This document shows positions 1 through 11,095 of a stretch of DNA of 64,000 nucleotides, piece after piece; the first letter of the stretch is position 1; every line of letters starts with the position of its first letter. Made by a program: the position numbers and the translations under genes. Source of the DNA: Triatoma infestans. Lineage: Eukaryota; Arthropoda; Insecta; Hemiptera; Reduviidae. The stretch is from contig JAAEAF010014934.1 in NCBI GenBank assembly GCA_011037195.1, forward strand, positions 1 through 64,000, given 5' to 3'. The notes beneath the pieces are model-generated. The model was not told the DNA's origin. It saw only the letters and a program-made list of their open reading frames with translations, and did no database searches.

Positions 1-46
1 TAACAGAGACTACGCACATTTCAAAATTCTGCCCTGTCTTAAAATA

Positions 47-1590
47 AACTGCTGGACAAAAGTATTGCATAAAATTTTAAAATGATGTAGTTTGAAGTTA
101 CAGTCTATTACTGTATTTTTTTTTTATACAATCGTTGTAAATGAACTCTGAGCCAAAGAGAAATAAGAGACTGAACCATTTGTTTATGGTTTTAAGTGAC
201 TAATTCTCTGAACTCTTGAAAATACAACAATAATAATTCCAGTTCTTTACTTTAACTGTTTCTGGTAATTTCTCTCTCCTACACATTTTGGTTTAGTTTT
301 TCTCATCAGTTCTTATTTTTTTCGCTTTTTGTTCTTAACATATGCCTCTTCATGGTAATTATTCGGAAGAAATTGCAGTACGTATGGTGACATTACATGA
401 GGAATGGCTAAATCAAGCAACAACAATTGCTTAGAAACTACGAATGAGCCAATCCATTGTCTAAAGAATTTTAGCACGCCATAGGGAGACAGGTAGCTAC
501 TCCCGACGGCAAGTTACGGGCCGCCTTAGAAGTACAACCCGGACAGATGAGAGATTTATTCAGCTGAATGTCTTGTCTTACGGAATAGGTTCGTCACTAG
601 CAATCTATTATGTCACTTGATCGCTGATGTCCGTAATGTCCATATTTCAAGTAGGTCAGTCGGAAGAAGGTTAAATGAAGCAAACTTGGCTTCCAGGATA
701 CCCGCTACTGGCCCTCTTCTCACCAGAGCACACAGAGACGCCAGACTGCAATATTCAAGAGAACATTCAATTGGACAACAGAGGATGCAGACGTGTTTTA
801 TACACAGATGAGTCGAGATTCACCCTACATTCTCCAGATGGAAGGATGAGCGTTTGGAGGTGTCAAGGTGAGAGATATGCAGTGGCTTACATTTCTCCAA
901 GTGTGGCTTTTGATGGAGGCGGTGTTATGATTTGGGAGGCATAAGTTTTGACGGACGTACAGACTTACAATCGTGGAAAATGGGACGCTAAAATGCCCGG
1001 AAATACCTTGAAGAGGTTCTTCAGCGATATGTTGTGCTATTCTGAAAGTGTCAGTGATGATTTTCTATTAATGCAGGACAATGCCAGATGTCACACTGCT
1101 CAAGTTGTCCTTGAGTACCTACAGGATGTTGGGATTCGACGTTTGGTTTTTCCACCGAGAAGTGGAAAAACCAAATCAGACTTCGTCTGATTGTCCTTAC
1201 CACTCTCAGGGAGCTAAATACAGCAGTTATTGAAGAATGGAAAGAGATTTCTCCAGAAGTTATCCAAAATCTAATCACTTCAATGCCAAGGAGGCTTGCT
1301 GCTGTGATCAGAGCAAGAGGAGGTATCACTAAATACTGTTGAAAAAAAAATGAAGAAGTGATAATAAATAAGAACCATTGTAATTTTGAATTTTTCTGAT
1401 TTTTTTTTTTGAGCTTCATTTTTTTATTCTGTGTAGTAAAACCAGGTTTTTCTTAAATTTTTGGTAGGTATTCTTTTTTTCCTTTGGATTAGGGCTTACA
1501 ACAAGAATCCATAAAAAAAAAATACAAAAATACCTTTCAACTCAAATTATAATATTTTGAAATTTTATGCAATTCTTTTGTCCAGCAGTT
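47..1590 (+). mobile_element. Inactive Tc1-like DNA transposon
   Basis: Both ends carry an inverted repeat of about 30 bp that reads AACTGCTGGACAAAAG inward (47-76 and 1561-1590, one mismatch). A TA dinucleotide, the usual Tc1/mariner target, sits just outside the left end (45-46); the right flank reads TC, so the duplication is damaged. The interior holds one broken transposase gene. About 1.5 kb is normal for the family. The copy cannot encode its own transposase. Confidence 0.9.
342..1342 (+). pseudogene. Tc1-like transposase, multiply disrupted
   Basis: In active relatives this protein cuts and pastes the element through a DDE/D catalytic triad. Reading starts at the ATG at 342, and an N-terminal helix-turn-helix region is recognisable despite in-frame stops. 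Pieces in different frames follow: a DNA-binding linker (617-780), the first catalytic block (TDESRFTLHSPDGR, about 805-850), a piece ending in MIWEA, then the second catalytic block MQDNARCHTA (about 1073-1100). The segment that should hold the third catalytic residue (the PDLNPIEHxW block) is missing after LVFPPRS; a 14-bp perfect inverted repeat (1142-1155/1162-1175) lies at that exact point. The C-terminal tail resumes in another frame and ends at TGA 1340-1342. Clearly dead. Confidence 0.9.
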
Positions 1591-2610
1591 TCTATGAGAT
1601 ATATTAAAGTGGTAATGCTTATGAAACATTTGTCAACAATTATTATCTACAAAAAAAAAAATGTTATTTTTCAAAATAAAGACATTCTTATTTATTCCAG
1701 AAACAAAATACAAGTACACTACGCTTGGCCGTCTCTCCTAGTTTGGTAGGAAGTTGACGCACCATAGGTAGGAGAGATGCCGAACCTCTCCTATGGTTGT
1801 AATCTATGGCTACGAGGATCTATGAAACGAGGTAATCTATAGGTCCAACTTTAAGTACAGCGTGGAAATCTTCCATTTCAATTGCAATTAATATAGTATA
1901 TAAAAATTTCCTAATGCATTATGAAAATTCAGCTATTCACCAGTTATAGGTAGCTGATGCATATAAGTGTTCGTCAGAAGAACACACAAAATAACTGAAA
2001 CATTTTGCAATACGTTCGCTGTTATACTCTTCGGACTAACTTGCATCACGTCACGTGGTGGCAAACAAGAGAAGTAAAGCCTGCGTCTTCTTTCCTACTT
2101 CCGCCATCACTCCTAACTTTACTCTATTCCGTTTTTGTAATATTTTGTTTCAAACATACCCACATATATGCATGCATAACAAGACGGATACCTAATATAC
2201 ATTATTGAATATTTATTTATTGTTAAGATTATACAATCTTTACAAAGAGAGTTGGCTTAACTAGCTTAAGCTATTATTACAAACAATATACAGTACCAAA
2301 ATTAATGCTAAGAATATTAACTTAAAATATAAATAAAGTAATATAAACATTAGAAAATTAAGTGAAACTTATATAACCAAGGAAACCAAAACAAAGTACT
2401 TGTAAATACAAAGAAAATTTTTAAAATAAAAACGGAAAACAAAAAAGTTTGTGACGTAAAAGTTAAATATGGGAATAACTGAAGACTAAATAGAAACACA
2501 TTTACTATGTCCTGCCTAACCTAAACCAAAATATCGCAATTTAATTAGAAGACAAATGCAAAAGATAGTAAGAACAAGTGTTTGGATCAAAGAATATAAT
2601 TTAACAGAAA
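1591..2610. other. AT-rich stretch without a gene
   Basis: No coding region or RNA gene is supported. 1725-1800 contains short self-complementary pieces (TCTCCTA, TAGGAGAG) around GAGATGCCGAACCTC, related to the GATGCCGCACCTC motif at 18-19.3 kb. 2221-2610 is probably the 3' untranslated part of the decayed retrotransposon that reads leftward from 4.4 kb. Confidence 0.5.
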
Positions 2611-4432
2611 TCAGGATAGTAAACAATTTCTTAATCTATTTCTTTTGTTTATAGAGTTAATTGTAAATAAGTATAAATGTTTTTGTTTAATAATACATAT
2701 AGTAGAAAATAATGTTGATAGATCAGAGGTATTAGAGGAATGAATATAAAGATATTGTTGACGTAACCCTTCATAGAAAGGGCAGAGCAAAAAGAAAGGT
2801 TGCAGTTTACCAGAACTATTAGACGTACAGGTTGGACAAAATTTATCTGGACAAAACTGAATTTTTTGCTTGTTTATTAATAAATAGAAGGGCTACTGCC
2901 ACAAGATAAACGGAGTTGACGTAACAGTCACAATATATGATATTATACCTCTTTAAATATTCTTCCTCTTGACCCAAAGAACTAATGTTTCTAAAAATAC
3001 TATTATATTTTGAATTTATAACTTTTTCTATGTCCAAACTTACAAAATAATTTTTTAGTTTCTCCTTCATATCTCTTAGATTATTTTGAACAAAATGAAC
3101 ATCTTGTGGATTCCAAACATCCTGAGCCCCCCCATACCCAAATTTTGTTTCAAGCGATGCAGCCCCAATTGAACGGTATAAAATTATTATTTCTCAGTTC
3201 AACAAGACGATTATAGCATTGCTTTAAAAGGCTGTAGTCAGGAACGGATAATATTTTATACCAAAAATTTAACACTCTATTAAATACCTCCCTTTAAATG
3301 TGGCATGGAGTACTCCACCCACTCTCTTGTAAATAGACGTATGTGAGAAGCGTAATTGTGTTTTAATGGATAAATGTATTTAAAAGAAGGATGAATGTAT
3401 TTATAAAGATGATTGTATTTATAAGGATGCATTTCTTTTTATAAGAATGAATGTATTTATAAGGATGCATGTTCTTTTTATAAGGATGAATGTACTCACA
3501 GGATAAATGTAAATATAATACACGATCAGAATATAGATGATAAGAATGATAAGGAAATATGTCTGACTGTACTGATGATCAATTAGTTTTTGATCTGCCA
3601 AACTAATCAAGCAAAATTAAAAGAGTAGAGCAGCATTATAGTGAAATAAAAAGGTTAAGATTGTATCTATTTCGTTAGATTGTTTTTTTTTTGTTCCAAT
3701 AATACAGAGTGTTTATTAAAAGGTAAAGTGGCTATTTAATATATTCGGTCAAAGGCCCATTGATGTTATGCCCTTTCACAAATACAAAAAAAAAAAAAAG
3801 AAAAAAAAAAGTGGCATGCCAGTTTCAAGCCGGACATATGCACTCGGCGTATTACGTGGGAGGCAGAGTAAATATTTGAAAAACTTTAATTGAACACTCT
3901 CCATTTTATCACAGTAAGCAGAGGCCCAGATTTCAGAGCAATATAAAAGTACAGAGGTCACCATCGACTTGAATAGAAGTGTTTTAGCTCGCCTTGCGTC
4001 AGAATTGTAATAAGATAGAATTTTGAGTACTTTAGAAATTGCAACATTACTTTTAATTCGGAAATGACCGTCTGAAAGAGGAACTCTTAAATATGTAAAA
4101 GAGTGACAAACTGGGAGAGATACATTGTTAAATATAAATGGTTTAGCATTTTTAAATCTTCCAGACATTTGAAAAGGGACTACAATTGTTTTTTCTATAT
4201 TTACAGATAACCCATTAATCAAACAATATCTACTTAACAACTGTAACATAAACTGTACGTCTTTCCACGAATAAGCTGTAATCGCGAGATCGTTCGCGTA
4301 GAGATGCATTAATAAATTTTTATCTTTGTTAAAATAAATACTTCTGCACCGTTTGATCTAAGGAATCTACAATATCACTAAGATATATCAGAACAGTATT
4401 GCACTTAAGTATTTTTCCCCTTGAAGAACATA
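2611..4432 (-). pseudogene. Non-LTR retrotransposon ORF2, RT and C-terminal part
   Basis: Degenerate ORF2 of a LINE-type element. Reading leftward from about 4432: an RT motif B remnant (QGE..LSAILF), then LIYLSDIVDSLD, then the catalytic box as LYANDLAI (the usual YADD altered to YAND), thumb and linker (YCSEIWASAYCDKMESVQLKF, with PRNTPSAYVRLETG near 3830). A pure run of T/A near 3785 and several frameshifts follow. The tail continues at 3300-3120 (RVLNFWYKIL, CYNRLVEL) and ends with a cysteine block (CPTCTSN...FFLLCPFYEGLR, about 2850-2770) and a stop at 2611-2613. No endonuclease domain is visible upstream. It is 5'-truncated and broken; the clade is not assigned. Confidence 0.8.
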
Positions 4433-4460
4433 CATGATTAATTTTCATATATTAACATAT

Positions 4461-4530
4461 AGAATAAGGCCAAGAGCGGGAATCGAACCGTAACACTCGC
4501 AATACACTTTAGGTTCACGGTGTAACCCCA
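4461..4530 (-). repeat. tRNA-like B-box fragment, possible SINE head
   Basis: On the minus strand, GGTTCGATTCCC (plus 4478-4489) matches an RNA polymerase III B box. The surrounding 60 bases do not fold convincingly into a full tRNA, so this is more likely a tRNA-derived repeat fragment or chance. Confidence 0.3.
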
Positions 4531-4842
4531 AAATTCTTGAGTTCAATAATTTATTTAGAAGAAAAGTTAATTAAATTAAGAAATTTAAGATAATTAGATA
4601 AGGTATAAAGAAAAGATAGTGTTGGGCGCCAGGTTTTATTTAACCAATCATTTCAAAATCAATAGGCAATCTCAAGGTGCGAACAATACAAACTTAGTTA
4701 GAAAATTAGAAAAGATAGAGTCAGGCATATTTACAGTAAATATTCTTAAAAATATAAGAAATAAGCCAATAGCTCATACTCGTGTATATCTGTGCACAGG
4801 TATTCAGTATCTCTGTACGAGTAGTTAATTATTAAAGTAAAC
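4531..4842. other. AT-rich stretch without a gene
   Basis: No gene supported. It is the left flank of the R1-like insertion; the sequence resumes at 7791 once that insertion is mentally removed. Confidence 0.5.
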
Positions 4843-4856
4843 ACTTACATTTGATT
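4843..4856. repeat. Target-site duplication, left copy
   Basis: ACTTACATTTGATT, identical to 7777-7790. The copies bracket the R1-like element exactly: the poly(T) (minus-strand poly(A)) begins at the left copy, and the 5' truncation point abuts the right copy. Confidence 0.93.
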
Positions 4857-7776
4857 TTTTTTTTTTTTTTTTTTAATCCCACACCATTCGGGCGGTCCCT
4901 GAGCTTGCGCTCACACCCGCCCAGAGAAGCCATCGACTTCAGAAAGAGAAGGAGGAAAAGAGCTAAAGAAAAATTAACGCCCTCCCTCCCTCCTTCACCA
5001 ACCCAAGTAGGCAGCGCGGAAACACGCTATCCAAAGGAGCCTAAAACATCTAAATAAAACAACAGCAGAGCCACAGGAGTACACAACAACAAGCCACAGA
5101 TCCAAAAAGAAACCACAATAACAACAACAAACACAACAACAAAAGAACCACAAGAATAAAATGAATAAAAACTTACAGCAACCGCTCACACACAACCACG
5201 CAATAAATACATCCACTCAAAGCCTCGCACATACCCATAACGTATAACCCATCCATACCATACATCCCAAAACGTATATCCTAATAAGAACTAGCAATTG
5301 CCCAAACAACACAACAAGGGGAAAACTCCAAAAAAAATAAAAGAATAAAATAAATAAATAAAAATAACTCAACCAAAGCAATCCCTCCAACCTGCCCTAG
5401 CTCCGCCTTACAAGGCCCCATGACAATCGGCGCTCAAACGCCTCGACCGCAAACTCCCTAAAGGCCTCATAGGCCGGGCCATTCTCCAACAACAAAGGAA
5501 GAGAATCGTTTCTCAAGCTGAGGTGAAAGCCCACTTTGCGCCACATAGAGGCTCTCAGATCTTCGTACATGCCGCAAGACAAAAGAATGTGCTCCGCGGT
5601 CTCTCCGCGGTCTCTTCCATTCCACAACGGCAGTTCCCATTGTCCACCAAACCCATTCTAAACCACTTGCCGTTTATAAAACCGTGACCCGTTATTAACC
5701 TAGATACGGCATATGAAAGTACCTTTACGCCTGCCGGCACCTGCCTCTGGCAGGAACAAAAACGTGGTCCTGCCCTTCGTGGAGACCCTCCACCTCGATT
5801 CCCATTCCGCCATTAACTCCTCCTCCAACCTCTTCTTACCCTGTTCTCGCAGCCACACTCCCTGATCTCCTCCCACGTCCTCAGGGACAGACGGAACCCT
5901 AAGATGCCCAAAACTCACTACCTTCTTTGATCTGTCACGTAGGTCCCTCACATGGGGGATGAAGCTCAACTTGCAGTCCAACAACACCCCCAGATATCTA
6001 ACCTGTCGTTCCCATCGCAAGCGCCCCCACCCAAAGCGCACCGCTGGCTGCCGACTTGGAGCCAAAGAACCCTTTATCAACATTGCAGAGTTTTGTCGGA
6101 TGACATGTTAAGCTTATTTGCCGTGCATCAATCAGAAAGGGCGTGCAAAGCGGACCCTACGTTCATCTCTAGCTGAACCCTATTCTCACCAGCAATAATC
6201 AGCACCAAGTCATCGGCATAAGCTATTTTACGAAGCACCCCTGGTAGATCAAATGCCAACAGACCATCAAATACCATGTTCCAAAAGACAGGACCGGAAA
6301 TAGATCCCTGAGGACATCCACGTGTCACAGTTCTAACCACTTCTTTATAATCTGTCCTCACAACTACTGATCTCCCAACCAAAAAAGACCTGACCAAGGC
6401 GTTTAAGTTCCCAGGACACCCTATTGCACACAAGCGTTCCAACAAGCTCTCCCACCAGAGATTGTCAAAAGCTCCCACAATATCGATGAAAATAGCCGCC
6501 ACATACTTAAATCCTACAGCTACTCCCCTCGTAAACCCAAACTGAGCCGGCTGGGAATAGCCCCCAACTGCATACAGATCACTCAATTTACTTAAATATA
6601 GTCGCTCAAAGACCTTGCCTAAAACCGATAACAAACAAATTGGGCGATACGATCTAGGGTTCTCCAAAGGCTTATCCATACTTTTTAACAAAAACCTCAA
6701 CTCCCCCGACTTCCAGCAATTGGGAAAGCAGCCTTCTGATAGGCAACAGTTGAAGGTATCTAACAAGGCCTCGGGGCAAATCGACCAAGCCCTCCTTATC
6801 ATCTCCAAGGTAATACGATCCGAACACGGTGCCGAACGAGTTCTACACTTATCCAATGCTACATCTACGTCAGAACTTTCAAAATCCTCCAAGAGCTCTT
6901 CATTGTGATAATTACCATTCCTTGGTCTAACCTCTGCCTGCACAGGCGTTTCCTGATCGATCGTGTCATGAGGCAGTAATACCCTCAAGAGCTCTTCAAC
7001 AGTCTCCTCCCAACTCAAGGATCTCCCTGGTCCCAAATTAACAGATGCCAAAATTGATTTTTGCGAGACCCGCGTCGTTAATTTCTGGATTAAACCCCAA
7101 GGGGAGACACCAGCTTCTCTCCTGACATACTCCCGCCAACAGTCCTCCTTCGCCTTCCGAGTCCCCGCAGTGTAGGCATTCCTCTTGATCTTAAACTCCT
7201 GCCAAGCTACTGACAACTCTTCCGCTGTCACCCTCCGCCGGCGTAACCTTTGGAACCTTCTCCTAGCCCCATTCGCTTCACGCCGAAGTGCGTTTAATGC
7301 CGAAGACCACCAGGGAACGCCACCGACTCGTTTACGCCGAACCGGCATCGATTCAGAAGCCGCCATAACAATCGAATCAGTCAAATACCGTGCCCTCTCT
7401 TCAGCCCCCTTAGAGCGAAACACCGCTAAATTCCTTCCCTCAAACCTACCCAGGAAGCACCGGTCGAAACAGTCCCAGTTTGCCCGTGGACCACAAAACA
7501 GTCCGAACCCGGCAATCTTCCAAACCGTGTCACCGAACTTGACTCCAGAACAATGCACTGATGATCGCTTGAACACCAATCGGGCTCAGTCCGCTACCTC
7601 CAGTTCAAGCGTGCAGCCGCCGGAGTAGCCACCGTAACATCAATGTTGGACTCACCCACATGAGAAGAGAATGTAAAATACGAAGACGCCTCATTGAGGA
7701 TCACCAAACCATGCTCCAGCAAAAAGTCCTCTAAGCACTGCCCAGAATCGTCAGTGCTTCCACCAAACCACGCTGG
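4857..7776 (-). mobile_element. 5'-truncated R1-like non-LTR retrotransposon
   Basis: A 2.9-kb insertion on the minus strand bounded by a 14-bp duplication (4843-4856, 7777-7790). The 3' end is a poly(A) tail, seen as about 18 T at 4857-4874. The 5' end lies inside the endonuclease domain, the outcome expected when target-primed reverse transcription stops early. Composition is much more GC-rich than the flanks. The 3' untranslated part (4875-5396) is rich in ACAAC-like and AAATA runs. Confidence 0.93.
5397..7776 (-). pseudogene. R1-like ORF2: endonuclease end, RT, Cys-His tail
   Basis: In intact relatives this encodes the endonuclease and reverse transcriptase used for target-primed integration. 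From the right edge: the C-terminal end of an AP-type endonuclease (FTFSSHVGESNIDVTVATP, then SSDHQCI after a frameshift, about 7560-7760); a 483-residue open frame (6128-7579) with the pre-RT VPWWSSALN segment, SYRPICLLSVLGKVFE, motif A FIDIVGAFDN, motif B RGCPQGSISGP and catalytic IAYADDLVLI; then a frameshift to a segment with VRYLGVLLDCKL (5700-6083); then further frame changes and an apparent deletion to a C-terminal GHGFING block and Cys-His cluster CRCGMEETAEHILLSC (about 5530-5720), ending near 5397. Motif B and the pre-RT segment resemble the R1 clade. The RT catalytic YADD is intact, but at least three frame breaks make it non-functional. Confidence 0.9.
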
Positions 7777-7790
7777 ACTTACATTTGATT
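7777..7790. repeat. Target-site duplication, right copy
   Basis: ACTTACATTTGATT, matching 4843-4856. Confidence 0.93.
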
Positions 7791-8304
7791 ACGTTACAAC
7801 AATAATCAGTAGAGCTGGCTCGATAACGGGGTACCCACTTGATACGTTACTTTTTTTGACTGATTTACTTTTATCGCCAAATCTTTGGCGGCGCTACAAG
7901 TGCCATCTAGCGGCGCAATCATGCCTTATAGGGCTAGTAATTAGGGCTACTCCAGCCATCTAGCGTTTAAATAGAAGTACTGGTTACAGCGGTCCCAATT
8001 ATTAATAAGTTTAGTCATTATTTGACAGTAGCTGAAAAAATAAAAGTCACACGGTTGACGGATTTCCACCTGGAATATTTTATATATAATCGACACACAC
8101 GTTATCATCAACCAAAAAAAGAAGAAGATATTTTCCAAAATTTTCTGCCCACCAAAATACACATTCCTACATACACACTTATACTTACCTAGATTAATTG
8201 AAAAATTGGGGTCATAAACATATATCTACATTAAGCTCGTACAAGCAGCGCGTTGGATGCCCCCAGCCCTTTCAAACATACCACACTTACGCACACTCGT
8301 GTGA
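7791..8304. other. No gene seen
   Basis: 7870-7960 contains repeated GCCATCTAGCG-type words, common in insect repeats; no element boundaries were found. Confidence 0.4.
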
Positions 8305-8450
8305 AGACGTAGGAGGTGGAAAGAAAGGATATCTTGGCAGCAAAATGTGAGGAAAATAATTGAAAAGAAATGTGATGAATGTTATGGGCCTCCAAGAAAA
8401 TGTGCAAAAATAGAGAAGAATGGAGAGCTTATTGTAGATCCTATACATTC
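8305..8450 (+). pseudogene. RT C-terminal fragment
   Basis: About 145 bp with frame changes resembling the C-terminal end of an arthropod non-LTR RT (RISWQQNV..., then a basic segment, then ...NREEWRAYC-like). The same C-terminal layout is seen more clearly at 59160-59345. Short and degraded; the match is by pattern only. Confidence 0.4.
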
Positions 8451-9680
8451 TATAATAGAATTTTGATATGATTTAAGAAAAAGATGAATAATAGCTGAAG
8501 ATTTATTGTGGCCCCTTTACTCCTTATATTTCTAGAAATAAAATTGTCGATTAACTTGCGATTGTCAGAATTTTGGTATAGAGCACTCAAATACAAAACA
8601 GAAACAGAAAAAGAAGAACAAAAAACAATCCTTTGGCGGAACAACTCATGATGACCAAGGCTGGCGAGAGGACGATTTCTTTTGATTTGGGTGTAAACTA
8701 ATATCTATTAAGAATTATAAGTTTGTAAAGAAAATATGTCATTTATAACTGAGTGCAATAAGTGGAAATCGTGTCACAGTTTTATATCAGTTTTTTTTTT
8801 TGTTTTTTTTTTGTTTTTGGAACTTGAGGTTCCTCAATACATGCATTTCGATAATGACGAAAAATCCACACCTACCTTCTTATTACAAGCAATAAGAGAA
8901 AATAAAATGATCTCACAATAATGTAAAATCAGAGTAAAATTAGATTTATTAGAGTTTAGTAAATGGAGAATCAAAAAAAATGTTTAGACATATTTTTTTG
9001 TACGTTACAGATTGGTAAATTATAATTAGGACAAACGGATTTCATTTGATTTGTAGTTTATTTTTGTTTTATTTTAAAAGCTATAATTATTTTGTATTTA
9101 TTTTTTAATTGACAGTAATAAAGTAATTGATCATATTTTTTTGACTGTTTATCTTGCTTTTTTTAAAATAAATATTCCGTTAACTCAAGATTCATTGCTA
9201 ATTCATTTTTTCTCCTTAATATTTCCCCACTATAAGTACTTGTCATAATAAATCTTCTTTTTTGCCTTAACCGCCTCGAAGAATTAAGAATTTCCTCTTC
9301 AATCAACGAGACGTCAACATTTATCAAGATACGTGTTGAATACCAGCTTTTTACAGGATATTTCATTTTTATTTTATGGTTGAATAGATGTTTGGACCTG
9401 CAGTGATAGAACAAATGTGAGATTATAACTGTCATAGCATAATTTCATTGCCATATTACCCAATTTCGTTTGACTTTTATCATTCAACAAATTCATTTTA
9501 AGGACCATTAAAATGCTCCCTAATTACGAATTCCAGTCATGTCCCGTTTTATTCATTTGTGTAAGTTAATCCTGGGCTGTAAAAACTGCATTTTTTTTTG
9601 TAATTTATTTAATTGGGATTATAATTCAGTTGTTTGTATAGTTCGGTAACTTAGTCATGGAACATGTGGGTAGAGTCAAA
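8451..9680. other. AT-rich stretch, one unassigned reading frame
   Basis: The longest open frame is 9163-9435 on the minus strand (90 codons). I recognise no domain, and its composition matches the AT-rich background, so I do not call it a gene. Several T- and A-homopolymers occur. Confidence 0.45.
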
Positions 9681-9702
9681 TGACGTCACACCTACTATAA
9701 AG
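9681..9702 (+). promoter_or_regulatory. Possible promoter: CRE palindrome next to TATA box
   Basis: TGACGTCA (9681-9688), a perfect cAMP-response element, lies eight bases upstream of TATAAAG (9696-9702). No open frame or recognisable LTR follows, so any transcript is unidentified. It may be the core of an unrecognised LTR. Confidence 0.3.
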
Positions 9703-10069
9703 CCTTAGTAATGGACGAAGCTTAACAGCCGTTTGGATGCCAGAACTAAGTTGCCCCAGCACTATAGATTGTTAGTGTTCTCACCTTTTCTTCACCGTTT
9801 TTTTTTCATTGTCCAATTATTTAAACAAAAAAGATTTACCTGTCTTTTTTATATTTAGATTATCATGTTAAGTTTTATTATTTTTATTGGTTGTTAAAAC
9901 AACTGTCCTAATAAAATTCAAATAATGCTTTGTTAAATTTAACAAATAATCTGCAATTATCTGTTAACAGTAATGGGTCTCTGATAATACTTTTTTAAAT
10001 TATTAACTAATGTAATATATTTTTGTGTGGAGCAATGGGAATAATTCTCACTCCTGCTCATAATAAAAA
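9703..10069. other. No gene seen
   Basis: AT-rich, with no recognisable motif beyond homopolymers. Confidence 0.4.
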
Positions 10070-10303
10070 TCAATCATATGCAGAACATATATTATTTACT
10101 TCAGCGAGAAGGGACATACATAACATTGCTCCCTTTTTAAACAGTCGCCTGCCACTTGTACGCTCCACCATTCCACCAGCAGGCTGTAGATCTTGGGTGA
10201 GACCTCCACTGTTCTGTAAAGAAACCCAGCGGCCATCCTCCAGGCCTTCTAAGACACAGGGTATTACATACAGCACCCAGTGGAACCCTCAAACTCAACC
10301 CAA

Positions 10304-10441
10304 GATCCCACCGCTGCCACCACTGTAGCGATTCTACGCTTCAGTTATGTGGGAGTAAAAAGTCTTCTTCCTCAACTCCAAAACTGGCTTTACTTAGGTA
10401 TTTTCTCCACAGAAATGCACAACACAAAATTATCTATTTTT
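10304..10441 (-). mobile_element. Partial LTR plus primer-binding site, minus strand
   Basis: Read on the minus strand, an LTR end (...CGCTACA, ending at plus 10324) is followed after one base by TGGTGGCAGCGGTGGGATC (10322-10304). This is a primer-binding site complementary to a tRNA ending GATCCCACCGCTGCCACCA. Beyond it, 10304 down to about 10070 looks like an untranslated leader. The LTR part (10324-10441) is the inverted partner of 10975-11095. Its 5' part is missing. Confidence 0.7.
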
Positions 10442-10712
10442 AGTCTTCCAGGTGTCCACATTAGTACCAGGTTCCTCTCTATGAAGCGGGGCCCCTTACA
10501 GCTGTGGTCATAATAATCCTTCTGGCGTGCCTGCTGACGACACTGCTCTTGCCATAATAGCGGTAGGCAGCCTCCATCCTAGGGCTAGACTGATACTGAA
10601 AGGAGAGGTGCTATATAGGAGGTGGGAGAAGAGGGGAAGGGGCGTGCCCCCTCGGTACGACCCCGCTTCATAGAGGGAACCTGATACTAGTGTGGACATC
10701 TGGAAGACGAAA
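10442..10712. repeat. Inner arms and loop of an LTR palindrome
   Basis: 10442-10495 pairs with 10659-10712 (CTTCATAGAG...GGAAGAC words, about 85 percent by eye). Between them, 10600-10606 has CTATATA, a possible TATA box, in a GC-richer segment. The origin of the inner arms is not known. Confidence 0.6.
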
Positions 10713-10903
10713 AGGCCGCAACACCAAATTCCACCGGTCTTGAGAGGGACCGTATAGGGTCGAGCAGCGTTCCGTCCGAAGCCACCTACCGGGTGAAGGA
10801 CATTCGATGAGGAAGAAGGCCGGCGGTGACTGCCCACTACAACCGGCTGAAGCCTTACAGAAGCCAGAGGTTAACCCAGAACCCTTAAGGGGGGAGAGTA
10901 TAA
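10713..10903 (+). mobile_element. 3' internal end of LTR element with polypurine tract
   Basis: The segment ends in a polypurine tract, AAGGGGGGAGAG (10887-10898), five bases before an LTR start. That is the normal order at the 3' end of an LTR retrotransposon. It interrupts the symmetry of the surrounding inverted repeat, and ACGAAAA occurs at both edges (about 10711 and 10973), so it may have been inserted or copied in. Confidence 0.5.
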
Positions 10904-11095
10904 TGTAAATAAAAAGGGTAAACTGGGTAGCAATATAAAAAATAATGATAATATCTAATTTAATTAACTTTTAACGAAAAATAGATAATTTTGTGTTGTG
11001 CATTTCTGTGGAGAAAAGACCTAACTAAAGTCAGTTTTGGTGTTGAGGAAGAAGACTTTTTACTCCCACATAGTGTGAAGCGTAGAATTGTTACA
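10904..11095 (+). repeat. Short LTR (192 bp)
   Basis: Begins TGTAAAT and ends ATTGTTACA; it follows a polypurine tract, with no primer-binding site after it, so this is the 3' LTR. Positions 10975-11095 are an imperfect inverted copy of the LTR at 10324-10441. Together they form a head-to-head LTR arrangement of about 770 bp. Confidence 0.65.

Noticed and set aside
1051..1419. 122-codon open frame on minus
   Set aside because: Antisense of the Tc1 transposase remnant, ending in T/A homopolymers.
4622..4632. GTTGGGCGCCA, resembling a reverse primer-binding site (TGGCGCCCAAC)
   Set aside because: No LTR end directly precedes it on the minus strand; an 11-base match alone is insufficient.
7185..7628. 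147-codon open frame on plus
   Set aside because: Antisense shadow of the GC-rich R1-like RT gene.
9163..9435. 90-codon open frame on minus
   Set aside because: No domain or start context recognised, AT-driven composition; kept only as a note.
10508..10837. 109-codon open frame on minus
   Set aside because: Lies in a GC-richer LTR palindrome; no recognisable domain, and the structure explains the openness.
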